Positions 1 through 7,670 of a stretch of DNA of 64,000 bases are shown one piece after another. Source of the stretch: Brevibacterium marinum (GTDB lineage Bacteria > Actinomycetota > Actinomycetes > Actinomycetales > Brevibacteriaceae); NCBI RefSeq assembly GCF_011927955.1, contig NZ_JAATJN010000001.1:2170001-2234000 (forward strand), in the 5' to 3' direction. Under the pieces are notes generated by a model. The model had not been told where the DNA came from and did not search any database. It saw nothing but the letters and a program-made list of their open reading frames with translations. The translations under genes and the position numbers were made by a program. How positions within the stretch are numbered: position 1 is the stretch's first letter; every line of letters begins with the position of its first letter.

Positions 1-686
1 CACTCGGCGCCGAAGCCGACGACGATCAGGGCGAGGCCCCCGAGGCCACGGTCGACGACTCGGAGGCGACCGCCTCGGCGACGGGGCCCGAACGGGTCTC
101 CAACATCGTCTTCATGGGCATGGGCGAACCCCTGGCCAACTACAAGCGCGTGATGAACGCGGTGCGGCGGTTCGTCGAGCCGGCGCCGCAGGGACTGGGC
201 ATGTCGGCGCGGCGGATCACCATCTCCACGGTCGGCCTCGTCCCGGGCATCAACAAACTCGCCGCCGAGGACATCCCCATCACCTTTGCGCTGAGCCTCC
301 ACGCGCCCGATGACGAGCTGCGCGACGAAATGATTCCGGTCAACACCCGGTGGAAGGCCGATGAGGCCATCGACGCCGCGTTCAACTACTACCAGACCAC
401 CGGTCGGCGAGTCAGCATCGAATACGCTCTGATCAAGGACATGAACGATCATCCCTGGCGCGCGGAGCTGTTGGCGAAGAAGCTCAATGCTCGCGGCGGC
501 GGGTGGGTCCACGTCAACCCGATCCCGCTCAACCCGACACCCGGCTCCGTCTGGACCGCTTCGGAACCAGAGGTCGCGGACGAATTCGTGCGCAGGCTCG
601 TCGACCAGGGGATCCCGACGACCATCCGCGACACCCGCGGTTCGGACATCGACGGAGCCTGCGGGCAGCTCGCCGCCGCCGACTGA
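1..686 (+). CDS. rlmN: RlmN, 23S rRNA/tRNA adenine-C2 methyltransferase (3' part)
   Basis: This is the C-terminal part of the radical-SAM enzyme that methylates C2 of adenine 2503 in 23S rRNA and A37 of some tRNAs. The start and the CxxxCxxC cluster lie before the window; the frame is open from base 3. Visible are the SAM-binding stretch [14 protein letters not shown], the [10 protein letters not shown] segment, the ALSLHAP motif, the [13 protein letters not shown] segment, and the end [14 protein letters not shown], which contains the Cys that forms the covalent RNA intermediate in this family. Just before FMGMGEP lies an acidic Asp/Glu/Ala-rich stretch of about 30 residues, longer than the linker I would expect there. 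Identification is secure. Confidence 0.96.
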   Translation, partial: LGAEADDDQGEAPEATVDDSEATASATGPERVSNIVFMGMGEPLANYKRVMNAVRRFVEPAPQGLGMSARRITISTVGLVPGINKLAAEDIPITFALSLHAPDDELRDEMIPVNTRWKADEAIDAAFNYYQTTGRRVSIEYALIKDMNDHPWRAELLAKKLNARGGGWVHVNPIPLNPTPGSVWTASEPEVADEFVRRLVDQGIPTTIRDTRGSDIDGACGQLAAAD

Positions 687-769
687 GAAGGCGCGAACAC
701 GCATTTTCGGCGTCCGCCATTTATCATGGTGGAACTGACAGTTACGTACGATTCGCTTCTGGAGGCAAC

Positions 770-1330
770 ATGGCGGACACGACTTTCCCCCGAATGTCCG
801 GATGGAAGAACGGCTACGACCCGAAACAGGTCGACAGCTTCTTCAAACGTGCACGCGAATCCTTCGAACGTCCCACCCCTCAGCCCGGTGACCTCGATTC
901 CCGTGCCGTGCGCACCGTCGGCTTCGACCTCGTGCGCAAGGGCTACCACGTCGCCGTCGTCGATGCCGCCCTCGATCGCCTCGAAGACGCCTTCGCCAAA
1001 CAGGCACGCGACCGCCTCATCGCGCAGTCGGGCCAGGATGCCTGGGTGTCCGAGCTGACCCGTGTTGCCGCGTCCCTGCGGGGACGCCTGGTCCGCGAAC
1101 CGGGGGAGCACTTCGACAACCCGGCCCCCGGAGTCATCGGCTACGACATCGACCAGGTCGATGACATGTGTGAGAAGGTCAATGCCTACTTCACGCAGGG
1201 CGTGGCGATGAGCGTCGACCAGGTTCGCCGTGTCCTGTTCAAGACTGCCAAGGGCAACAAGGCCTACGACGAGGATCAGGTGGATGCCTTCATCGATCGC
1301 GTCGTCGAAGTGATGGCCTCAGTTGACTGA
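770..1330 (+). CDS. DivIVA-domain protein
   Basis: A 186-residue soluble protein. It carries three short copies of the DivIVA-domain signature: GYDPKQVDSFFKRARESFE near the N-terminus, GYDIDQVDDMCEKVNAYF around residue 125, and AYDEDQVDAFIDRVVEVM at the C-terminus. Such proteins are usually small relatives of the polar-growth scaffold DivIVA/Wag31, but this one lacks a long coiled coil, so a scaffolding role is only an inference. The ATG at 770 is chosen because GGAGG lies 5 bases upstream; an open frame further upstream overlaps rlmN and has no domain content. The 3' end overlaps the next frame by 8 bases. Confidence 0.85.
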   Translation: MADTTFPRMSGWKNGYDPKQVDSFFKRARESFERPTPQPGDLDSRAVRTVGFDLVRKGYHVAVVDAALDRLEDAFAKQARDRLIAQSGQDAWVSELTRVAASLRGRLVREPGEHFDNPAPGVIGYDIDQVDDMCEKVNAYFTQGVAMSVDQVRRVLFKTAKGNKAYDEDQVDAFIDRVVEVMASVD

Positions 1331-2039
1331 CTTCCATTTCTTTCAGCAGCCGAGCGACACGTCCTCGGGCACGCTCAACCCCGTCTTCGAGCTGCTCGAC
1401 TTCCCGATCGTCATGGGCGGAGCCGATGACATCGTGCTGACCGGCCCGAGCCCGGACAAGCCTTTGGTCGACGGCCGAGAGGTCACCGACCCGCGCCTGG
1501 TCAAAGCACTGTCGAAGCCCGTTGAGATCGATCGCGCCGAGGTGCTTGATCGAAGCGCCAAATTCGCCGGTGTTCTGCGTGCCATGGGCATCGCCGGCGG
1601 TGCCGACGAGCGAATCTCCATCGCCGAGGATGTTCCTCCGATGTCGCGGGCGCTGAGCATCCTCGGTGCAATCCGGATCGGGCTGAGCGTGGATGTGCGC
1701 TCTGGTGCCGGTGCGACCTCGGCCGATTCTGCTGAGGCATCTTCCTCGGATGCCGACGACGGGGCCGCCGTCTCGGTTCTGGTCCACGCGATCGACGCGC
1801 CCCCGGTCGACTCCGGAAGGGCTTCCGTCAAGGTCGTCCGCTCCCGGTTCGAAGGTGTGGGTATTGCGATCGCAGGGGAGTCGGCGAACCTCGACCAGGC
1901 AATGCGGGACTCACGCGTCGAATCCGTCGCGGTCGTTGCGCTGGCACCGGAACACCCGCTGATCCTCACCGACGAGACGCTGCTCGACGCCCGTGCGAGC
2001 CTCGAATGGCTGTCCCGGGAGATACTTCCTGGAGCCTGA
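1323..2039 (+). CDS. Hypothetical protein, possibly a degenerate AMP-binding fold
   Basis: A 238-residue protein with no clear catalytic motif. Residues about 60-115 (ending RALSILGAIRIG) weakly resemble the N-terminal part of AMP-forming acyl-CoA synthetases, where a helix is followed by GDRVAI and a leucine-rich helix. Small actinobacterial proteins of this sort are known, but the P-loop and the ATP motif are absent here. Around residues 130-145 is a Ser/Asp/Ala-rich stretch. The likely start is TTG at 1323, overlapping the stop of the DivIVA-domain gene, which suggests translational coupling. The function is unknown. Confidence 0.6.
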   Translation: MTDFHFFQQPSDTSSGTLNPVFELLDFPIVMGGADDIVLTGPSPDKPLVDGREVTDPRLVKALSKPVEIDRAEVLDRSAKFAGVLRAMGIAGGADERISIAEDVPPMSRALSILGAIRIGLSVDVRSGAGATSADSAEASSSDADDGAAVSVLVHAIDAPPVDSGRASVKVVRSRFEGVGIAIAGESANLDQAMRDSRVESVAVVALAPEHPLILTDETLLDARASLEWLSREILPGA

Positions 2040-2067
2040 GGGCGCCGCGACGCACGGAGCTGCGCGG

Positions 2068-3024
2068 ATGGACCGTTCCACGGTGGTGGCCAGACTGCGG
2101 CAAGCAGGATGCGTCTTCGCCGAGGAGGAGGCCGACATTCTCTTGGCCGCGGCGAAGGACTCCTGCAAACACGAGGCGACACACTCCTGTGCGCATGAAG
2201 CGGCAAGCTGTCACGGTGCCCCGTCCGAGCTCCTGGGCGAGTTCCTGGCTCGCCGTGTCGCCGGGGAGCCTCTCGAACAGATCGTCGGATGGGTCGAGTT
2301 CGCGGGTCAGCGAATCGCGGTTGCGCCCGGCGTCTTCGTGCCCCGGCAGAGAACCGCGCTGTTGGCGCAGCAATCGATTCTGGCCGTGCAGGCTGCGAAA
2401 TCGGCGAAGTCGGCGGAGGCTGCGAGGGTGGCGGAGGCCTTGAAGTCGGCGGAGGCTGCGAATTTGGGGGAAGCCGCGAAGTCGGTGCAGGTCGCGAAGT
2501 CGGCAAATCGTGGCGATAAGGAGGTTCGCTTCCTCGAAGCATTCTGCGGCGTGGGGCCGGTCGCGGCGACCGTCTCACGGGCAGTCCCGGGAACGCGAAT
2601 CCACCTCGGCGACCATGATGAAACGGCGCTCGACTGTGCGCGAATGAATGCCGGACCGCAAGCACATTTCGACCTGCTCGATTGTCTGACGGGTCTGCCG
2701 GAGACCTTGACCGGCGGCTTCGACGTCATCTCCGCGGTCCCGCCCTATGTCCCAGACTCTGCTGCCGAGTTCCTGCCACATGAGGCGGTGGATTATGAGG
2801 CCCAGACCGCTCTGTTCGGAGGAGCCGACGGGCTGGACCTCATCCGCCGTCTCATCTGCGAATCGTGTAAGTGGATGGCGCCCGGTGGCGTCGTGCTCAT
2901 CGAACTCGGCAGCGATCAGCAACACACGGCCGTTGAGTTTGCAACGGCCAAGGGATTCGCCGTGAGCAGCATCCTCGGCGAGGATGGGCAGACCGTCGTC
3001 CTCGAGCTGCGCAGCCGTGACTGA
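2068..3024 (+). CDS. PrmC-like protein glutamine N5-methyltransferase
   Basis: A class I SAM methyltransferase related to PrmC/HemK, which methylates the GGQ glutamine of release factors. The N-terminal helical domain (RRVAGEPLEQIVGWVEFAG, VAPGVFVPRQRT) and the methyltransferase domain (LEAFCGVGPVAAT, then FDVISAVPPYVPD and FGGADGLDLIRRL) are present. The catalytic NPPY motif reads VPPY, as in the PrmC-related subgroup of unknown substrate found in actinobacteria, so I do not call it prmC. Between the two domains is an Ala/Lys/Ser/Glu insertion of about 40 residues made of repeated AKSAEAA-like units. ATG at 2068 is preferred over the longer open frame because the domain begins there and GGAGC precedes it. 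Confidence 0.82.
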   Translation: MDRSTVVARLRQAGCVFAEEEADILLAAAKDSCKHEATHSCAHEAASCHGAPSELLGEFLARRVAGEPLEQIVGWVEFAGQRIAVAPGVFVPRQRTALLAQQSILAVQAAKSAKSAEAARVAEALKSAEAANLGEAAKSVQVAKSANRGDKEVRFLEAFCGVGPVAATVSRAVPGTRIHLGDHDETALDCARMNAGPQAHFDLLDCLTGLPETLTGGFDVISAVPPYVPDSAAEFLPHEAVDYEAQTALFGGADGLDLIRRLICESCKWMAPGGVVLIELGSDQQHTAVEFATAKGFAVSSILGEDGQTVVLELRSRD

Positions 3025-3025
3025 C

Positions 3026-3130
3026 GGCAGCAGCGCACGGCAGCCGCAGCCGCGATGACTGCCAGCAGCGCACGGCAGCCGCAGCCGCGATGACTGCCAG
3101 CAGCGCACGGCAGCCGCAGCCGCGATGACT
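3026..3130. repeat. Three 35-bp tandem repeats downstream of the PrmC-like gene
   Basis: Units at 3026-3060, 3061-3095 and 3096-3130 are identical except for one base near the start of the first copy. The array begins directly after the stop codon, and the unit ends in a sequence (GCAGCCGCGATGACT) resembling the last codons and stop of the gene (GCAGCCGTGACTGA). This suggests that the array arose by expansion of the 3' end. Confidence 0.95.
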
Positions 3131-3135
3131 GGAAA

Positions 3136-3353
3136 CAACCGCTTGCAAAACGTGCAGGGGTGCTGCATTAGTGCTCTACGTACACACTCATAGCAAGCGA
3201 TTGCCATATAGCAAGCGATTGCCCTAGGGATGTGGGACCAGCGCTGGAATGGCCCACGGCACCGGCAACCGTGAAGACCGACAGCAACCGCTTGCAAAAC
3301 GTGCAGGCGTAGAGCGCTTCTGCTCTACGCCCACACTTCTGGCTAGCGGTTGC
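3136..3353. repeat. Pair of related nested-hairpin elements in a convergent intergenic region
   Basis: Two copies of an element of about 70 bases start with AACCGCTTGCAAAACGTGCAG. The second copy has outer arms GCAACCGCT/AGCGGTTGC (3284-3292, 3345-3353) and a perfect inner hairpin GCGTAGAGC-N6-GCTCTACGC (3307-3315, 3322-3330). The first copy (3136-3206) is degenerate, and its right arm GCAAGCGATTGCC is duplicated at 3193-3205 and 3211-3223. With the 35-bp repeats it fills the 400-base gap between two convergent genes. A terminator role is possible, but there is no T tract. Confidence 0.85.
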
Positions 3354-3424
3354 CGTTGGGTCACGGGGCCGCCGCGACGCCGGTGCCGCCACGCTGCCGG
3401 TGCCGTGTTGCGTTGTGCGGGACC

Positions 3425-4624
3425 TCAGTTGGCGAAGGCGTTGATGCCGGTGAGGCTGCGACCCAGCGTGAGTTGATGGACCTCGTGGGTGCCCTCGTAG
3501 GTGAGCACCGTCTCGAGATTGACCGCGTGACGCAGCGGTGGGTATTCGCTGGTGATGCCGGAACCGCCGAACAGCGCACGCAGGTCGCGGCAGATATTCA
3601 TCGCGCTGTCGACGTTGACCATCTTGCCGAGACTGATCTGCTCCGGGCGGACACCCTTCTCCGAGTCCTTGACCTGACCCAGGTGAGCGGCGAGCAGAGT
3701 GATCTGCGAATACTGGCCCAAAGCCTTCGCCAGCTTCTGCTGCGTGATCTGGAACGAGGAGAGAGGACGGTCGAACTGGACACGGGTGCCGGTGTAGTCG
3801 AGGGCAGAGAGAAGGGCATCGCGAGCGGCACCGGTGACGCCGAAGACGATCCCGTAGCGGGCCTCGGACAAGCAGGACAGCGGGCCCTTCAGGCCTTTGG
3901 CATCGGGCAGCATGGCGTCTTCGGGAAGGCGAACGTTGTCGAGGACGATCTCGCCCGTGATCGAAGCCCGCAGGGAGATCTTGCGGTGGATCTCCGGAGT
4001 CTGGACACCTTCGGCGTCGGAGGGGACGACGAATCCGCGCACGATCTGCTTGCCCTTGTCATCGGTCTCCTCGGTCTTGGCCCAGACGACCATGACGTCG
4101 GAGACGGGCGAATTCGTGATCCACATCTTCGCGCCGTTGAGGATCCAGTCGGACCCGTCCTTCTTCGCGGTCGTCTTCATGCCCGAGGGGTCGGAACCGA
4201 CATCCGGTTCGGTCAGCCCGAAGCAGCCGATGGCCTTGCCGACAGCCATCTTCGGCAGCCATTCCTCCTTCTGGGCCTCGGAGCCGAAGTGGTGGATGGC
4301 GAACATGGCCAGCGATCCCTGGACGGAGACGAGTGAGCGCAGGCCCGAGTCCACGGCTTCGAGCTCGCGGCAGGCCAAACCGTACTGGGTGGCGGTGGAT
4401 CCGCCGCAGCCGTAGCCGTCGAGGTGCATGCCGAGGACGCCGAGCTCACCGAGTCCCTCCGCGAGCTCCCGGGCGGGGATAGTGCCGTCGAGGAAGTAGT
4501 CGCCGATCTTCTCGCGGACGTTCTCATCGAGCCATCTCCTCACGACCGACGCGAATTCGAGGTCATCGTCTTCGAAGACCGAATCCAGTCCCAGAATGTC
4601 GTCGGGACTCATCGCTGCACTCAT
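3425..4624 (-). CDS. gcdH: Glutaryl-CoA dehydrogenase-type acyl-CoA dehydrogenase
   Basis: A 399-residue FAD flavoenzyme of the acyl-CoA dehydrogenase family. The segments VDSGLRSLVSVQGSLAM and GCFGLTEPDVGSDPSGM match the glutaryl-CoA dehydrogenase subgroup, including the Arg that binds the substrate gamma-carboxylate. The catalytic Glu sits in TYEGTHEVHQLTLGRSLTG. Such enzymes convert glutaryl-CoA to crotonyl-CoA in lysine/tryptophan degradation. The ATG at 4624 is preceded by GAGAGAGG; 11 further in-frame codons upstream lack a ribosome site. It is transcribed divergently from dxr. The subgroup assignment is likely but not proven. Confidence 0.85.
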   Translation of the reverse strand: MSAAMSPDDILGLDSVFEDDDLEFASVVRRWLDENVREKIGDYFLDGTIPARELAEGLGELGVLGMHLDGYGCGGSTATQYGLACRELEAVDSGLRSLVSVQGSLAMFAIHHFGSEAQKEEWLPKMAVGKAIGCFGLTEPDVGSDPSGMKTTAKKDGSDWILNGAKMWITNSPVSDVMVVWAKTEETDDKGKQIVRGFVVPSDAEGVQTPEIHRKISLRASITGEIVLDNVRLPEDAMLPDAKGLKGPLSCLSEARYGIVFGVTGAARDALLSALDYTGTRVQFDRPLSSFQITQQKLAKALGQYSQITLLAAHLGQVKDSEKGVRPEQISLGKMVNVDSAMNICRDLRALFGGSGITSEYPPLRHAVNLETVLTYEGTHEVHQLTLGRSLTGINAFAN

Positions 4625-4724
4625 ACAAACCTCTCTCGCCTTTGAATCGCATTGCATATCTCACGTCGGACGATGCTGCCGGTGTCGAGTCATTTCTCAG
4701 AGAACTTTGGCATCATCGGTAGGC

Positions 4725-5978
4725 GTGAGCAAACGTAGAATCATTGTAGTCGGCTCGACCGGCTCGGTCGGCACCCAGGCCCTCGATGTCCTTGCGGAGA
4801 ACGCAGCGGACTTCGAACTCATCGGCCTCGCCGCAGGCACCCAACTCGATGCACTGGTATCACAGGCGCTCGAGTTCTCGGTCCCCGTCATCGGTCTCAC
4901 CAGGCCACCCGGCGGCGGAGAGTCCGAGATTCGACAGCGAGTGCAGCAGCTGGCCGCTGAGCGCGGCGTCACCGATCCCGTCCGTGAGATCCATGTCGGC
5001 CCCAACGCCGCCGAGGTGGTCGCTGGGGCCGCGGCGGACATCGTCCTCAATGCGGTGACCGGAGCCGCCGGACTCGGTGCGACACTGGCCGCGCTCGAAC
5101 GCGGAAGCGATGTGGCGCTGGCGAACAAGGAGTCGCTCATCATCGGCGGATCGATCGTCCTCGACGCGGCCGCACGCAACGGTGCCGCGCTCATCCCCGT
5201 GGACAGCGAGCACTCCGCGATCGCGCAGGCGATGCGCTCGGGCACCCACGGCGAGGTGAGCAAGCTCGTCATCACCGCTTCCGGCGGACCGTTCCGCGGC
5301 ATGACCCGCGATGCTCTGCGTCGTGTCACACCGGCACAGGCGCTCAAACATCCCACGTGGTCGATGGGGTCGATGATCACCATCAACTCGGCGACTCTGG
5401 TCAACAAGGGGCTCGAAGTCATCGAAGCGCATCTTCTCTTCGACATCGACTTCGACCATATCGAGGTCGTCGTCCATCCCCAGTCCCAGATCCACTCGAT
5501 GGTCGAATTCAGCGATGCCTCCACCATTGCGCAGATCTCCCCACCGGACATGAAGCTGCCCATCGCCTACGCACTCGGCACCCAGTCAGACGGTCAGACG
5601 CGCAGGCTGACCTCCGGCGCGGTGGCGAACAATTGGGGTCAGCCCATGCACTGGTCGTTCGAGCCGGTCAACCATGCGGCATTCCCCGCATTGGGGCTGG
5701 CGGTCGAAGCCGGCCGCAGGAGGAAGAGCTACCCGGCCGTCTTCAACGCGGCCAACGAGGTCCTCGTCGAAGCCTTCGTCGGCGGCGAGATACCGTTCAC
5801 CGGCATCGACAAGGGCATCGAGCGGGTGCTGAGAGCCCATGAGCCCGCGGCCGAGCACACGGTCGAGACCGTCCTCGCCGCCGATGCCTGGGCCCGTGGC
5901 TTCGCTCGCCGGGAGCTGGTGACACAGTCCGCACACCTAGCCGAGTCCGCACAGGGCAAGACCTCCGGCGGCTCCTGA
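4725..5978 (+). CDS. dxr: 1-deoxy-D-xylulose-5-phosphate reductoisomerase
   Basis: The second enzyme of the non-mevalonate (MEP) isoprenoid pathway, making 2-C-methylerythritol 4-phosphate with NADPH. The N-terminal Rossmann motif IIVVGSTGSVGTQALDV, the metal and substrate region (LANKESLIIGG, PVDSEHSAI, ITASGGPFRG, HPTWSMGSMITINSATL) and the C-terminal domain (FNAANEVLVEAF) are all present at about the usual length (417 residues). The GTG at 4725 is chosen because the Rossmann strand follows within five residues; the frame is open further upstream without homology. rseP follows after one base, so they are probably co-transcribed. ispG, a later step of the pathway, lies 3.3 kb downstream. Confidence 0.97.
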   Translation: MSKRRIIVVGSTGSVGTQALDVLAENAADFELIGLAAGTQLDALVSQALEFSVPVIGLTRPPGGGESEIRQRVQQLAAERGVTDPVREIHVGPNAAEVVAGAAADIVLNAVTGAAGLGATLAALERGSDVALANKESLIIGGSIVLDAAARNGAALIPVDSEHSAIAQAMRSGTHGEVSKLVITASGGPFRGMTRDALRRVTPAQALKHPTWSMGSMITINSATLVNKGLEVIEAHLLFDIDFDHIEVVVHPQSQIHSMVEFSDASTIAQISPPDMKLPIAYALGTQSDGQTRRLTSGAVANNWGQPMHWSFEPVNHAAFPALGLAVEAGRRRKSYPAVFNAANEVLVEAFVGGEIPFTGIDKGIERVLRAHEPAAEHTVETVLAADAWARGFARRELVTQSAHLAESAQGKTSGGS

Positions 5979-5979
5979 T

Positions 5980-7533
5980 ATGACAGTCGTCCTCTACATC
6001 ATCGGGATCGTTCTGTTCCTGGTCGGCATCTCGATCTCGATCGGCCTCCACGAACTCGGTCACCTGACTCCGGCGAAGAAGTTCGGGGTCAAGGTCACCC
6101 ACTACATGGTCGGCTTCGGCCCGACGGTCTTCTCCTTCCGCCGCGGTGAGACCGAGTACGGTATCAAGGCCCTGCCGTTGGGCGGATTCATCGCGATGCC
6201 GGGAATGTACCCGCCTGTCGGTGCGACGAAGAAGCGCGTCGGAGCCTCTTCGGAGACCGGCGCCTCGGCGGGAGACCTCGACGAAGCCGGTGCCTCCGGA
6301 GAGGCCGGAGCCTTCGGGGAAGCCGGTGCCTCCGTTGAGTCCGGCTCCTCCGGGGAGGCCAGAGCCGCCCGTGAATCCGGCGACGTCGACGCTGGTGTCG
6401 CGACCGAAGCGTCTCATCGCCCTCGTCAGCAGCGGCGCGGTCGTCTGTTCGAGAATACGATGGCCGACGCCCGGGACTTCTCCAACCAGGAGATCGAACC
6501 GGGGGAGGAGCACCGAACCTTCTACGCCCTGAACGTGCCCAAGCGCCTCGTCGTCATGTTCGCGGGTCCTGTGGTCAACTTGGTGCTCGGGATCATCATC
6601 ATGGCGATCTCGCTCATCGGGATCGGAGTGATGGCGCCGACGACCACGGTGCAGACCGTCGTCGAATGTGCGGTGCCCGCCTCCGAGGCGGCCCAGCGTC
6701 CCGCGGACCAGAAGGAATCCTGCCAGGAGAACGACCCGCTGACCCCCGCCTGGGAAGCAGGGATCAAACCGGGTGACGACATCACTTCGGTCGCCGGGAT
6801 CTCCACCGACGGCTGGGACGAACTGTCATCGGTCATCAAGGACCACGCCGGCGAGCGCGTCGACGTCGAGTTCACCCGCGACGGCGAGGCGCACAGCGTC
6901 AGCGTCCCGATCATCGCGCATGAGCGGGCGGTGGTCGACGACCGTGGCGAGCCCCAGATGAATGCCGACGGCACGCCCCAAACCGTGACCGAGGGCTTCT
7001 TCGGCGTCGGTCCCGTCCAGGAGCGCCGTCCGCTGCCGCTCGACGAATTCCCAGGCGCGGTCTGGGACCAGGTCAGCGGCGTGTTCCATGCGATCGTGAC
7101 TCTGCCGGTCAAGCTCGTCGACATCGCCGAGGTGGCCACCGGTTCGAAGGAACGCGACGCCGAGGGCCTGGTCGGGATGGTCGGCGTCGGGCGGATCGCC
7201 GGCGAGATCGTATCGACCGATCAACTCCAGATCGTGGAGAAGGCCCAAGTGGGCCTGGGGATGCTGGGCTCGCTCAACATCTTCCTCTTCGCGTTCAATA
7301 TGATCCCGCTGCTGCCGCTCGACGGCGGGCATATCGCGGTCGGCCTCTACGAAGGCGCCCGACGCCAGATCAACCGATTCCGCGGACGCGGCAAGATCGG
7401 CCCCTTCGACACGGCTCGGCTGCTGCCGCTGACCTACGTCGTCATCGGCCTGATGTTGTGCATGACGGCACTGCTCGTCTACGTCGACCTCGTCAAACCG
7501 GTCACCCTCGACGCGATCTTCAACTCCGGGTAG
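5980..7533 (+). CDS. rseP: RseP-type site-2 metalloprotease (M50)
   Basis: An intramembrane zinc protease that cleaves membrane-anchored anti-sigma factors or similar substrates. The zinc motif HELGH is at residues 24-28 in the first membrane helix and the third ligand motif NMIPLLPLDGGH is near residue 450. A PDZ domain (AWEAGIKPGDDITSVAGIS) lies in between, and about four membrane segments are visible. Unusual is an insertion of about 75 residues after FIAMPGMYPP, made of EAGASGEAGAFGEAGAS-type repeats and followed by a basic patch. It probably faces the cytoplasm or membrane surface and is not part of the conserved core. It starts one base after the dxr stop. Confidence 0.93.
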   Translation: MTVVLYIIGIVLFLVGISISIGLHELGHLTPAKKFGVKVTHYMVGFGPTVFSFRRGETEYGIKALPLGGFIAMPGMYPPVGATKKRVGASSETGASAGDLDEAGASGEAGAFGEAGASVESGSSGEARAARESGDVDAGVATEASHRPRQQRRGRLFENTMADARDFSNQEIEPGEEHRTFYALNVPKRLVVMFAGPVVNLVLGIIIMAISLIGIGVMAPTTTVQTVVECAVPASEAAQRPADQKESCQENDPLTPAWEAGIKPGDDITSVAGISTDGWDELSSVIKDHAGERVDVEFTRDGEAHSVSVPIIAHERAVVDDRGEPQMNADGTPQTVTEGFFGVGPVQERRPLPLDEFPGAVWDQVSGVFHAIVTLPVKLVDIAEVATGSKERDAEGLVGMVGVGRIAGEIVSTDQLQIVEKAQVGLGMLGSLNIFLFAFNMIPLLPLDGGHIAVGLYEGARRQINRFRGRGKIGPFDTARLLPLTYVVIGLMLCMTALLVYVDLVKPVTLDAIFNSG

Positions 7534-7665
7534 TTCGAGAAGCTCGGGCAGTTCAAGAACGTCTGTCAGTTCGGGCCAGCGACGTCCGAGCAGCGGCTGC
7601 AGGCTCGAGCGTCGCCAGCAGGGTCGAGCAGCGGTTGCAGGACCGACGCCTCGGCATCCGGGTGA
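7534..7665. repeat. Degenerate short tandem repeats after rseP
   Basis: Directly after the rseP stop come about three 18-bp units beginning AGTTCGAGAAGCTC/AGTTCAAGAACGTC/AGTTCGGG, followed by about three 19-20-bp units of the type CGAGCAGCGGCTGCAGG. No gene is visible in this stretch. It resembles the other stop-proximal arrays in the window but is more diverged. Confidence 0.55.
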
Positions 7666-7670
7666 CCTCC

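Noticed and set aside
1323-2039. Broken acyl-CoA synthetase pseudogene
   Set aside because: The frame is intact, coupled to its neighbour and sits in a conserved-looking spot, so I keep it as a hypothetical gene instead of a pseudogene.
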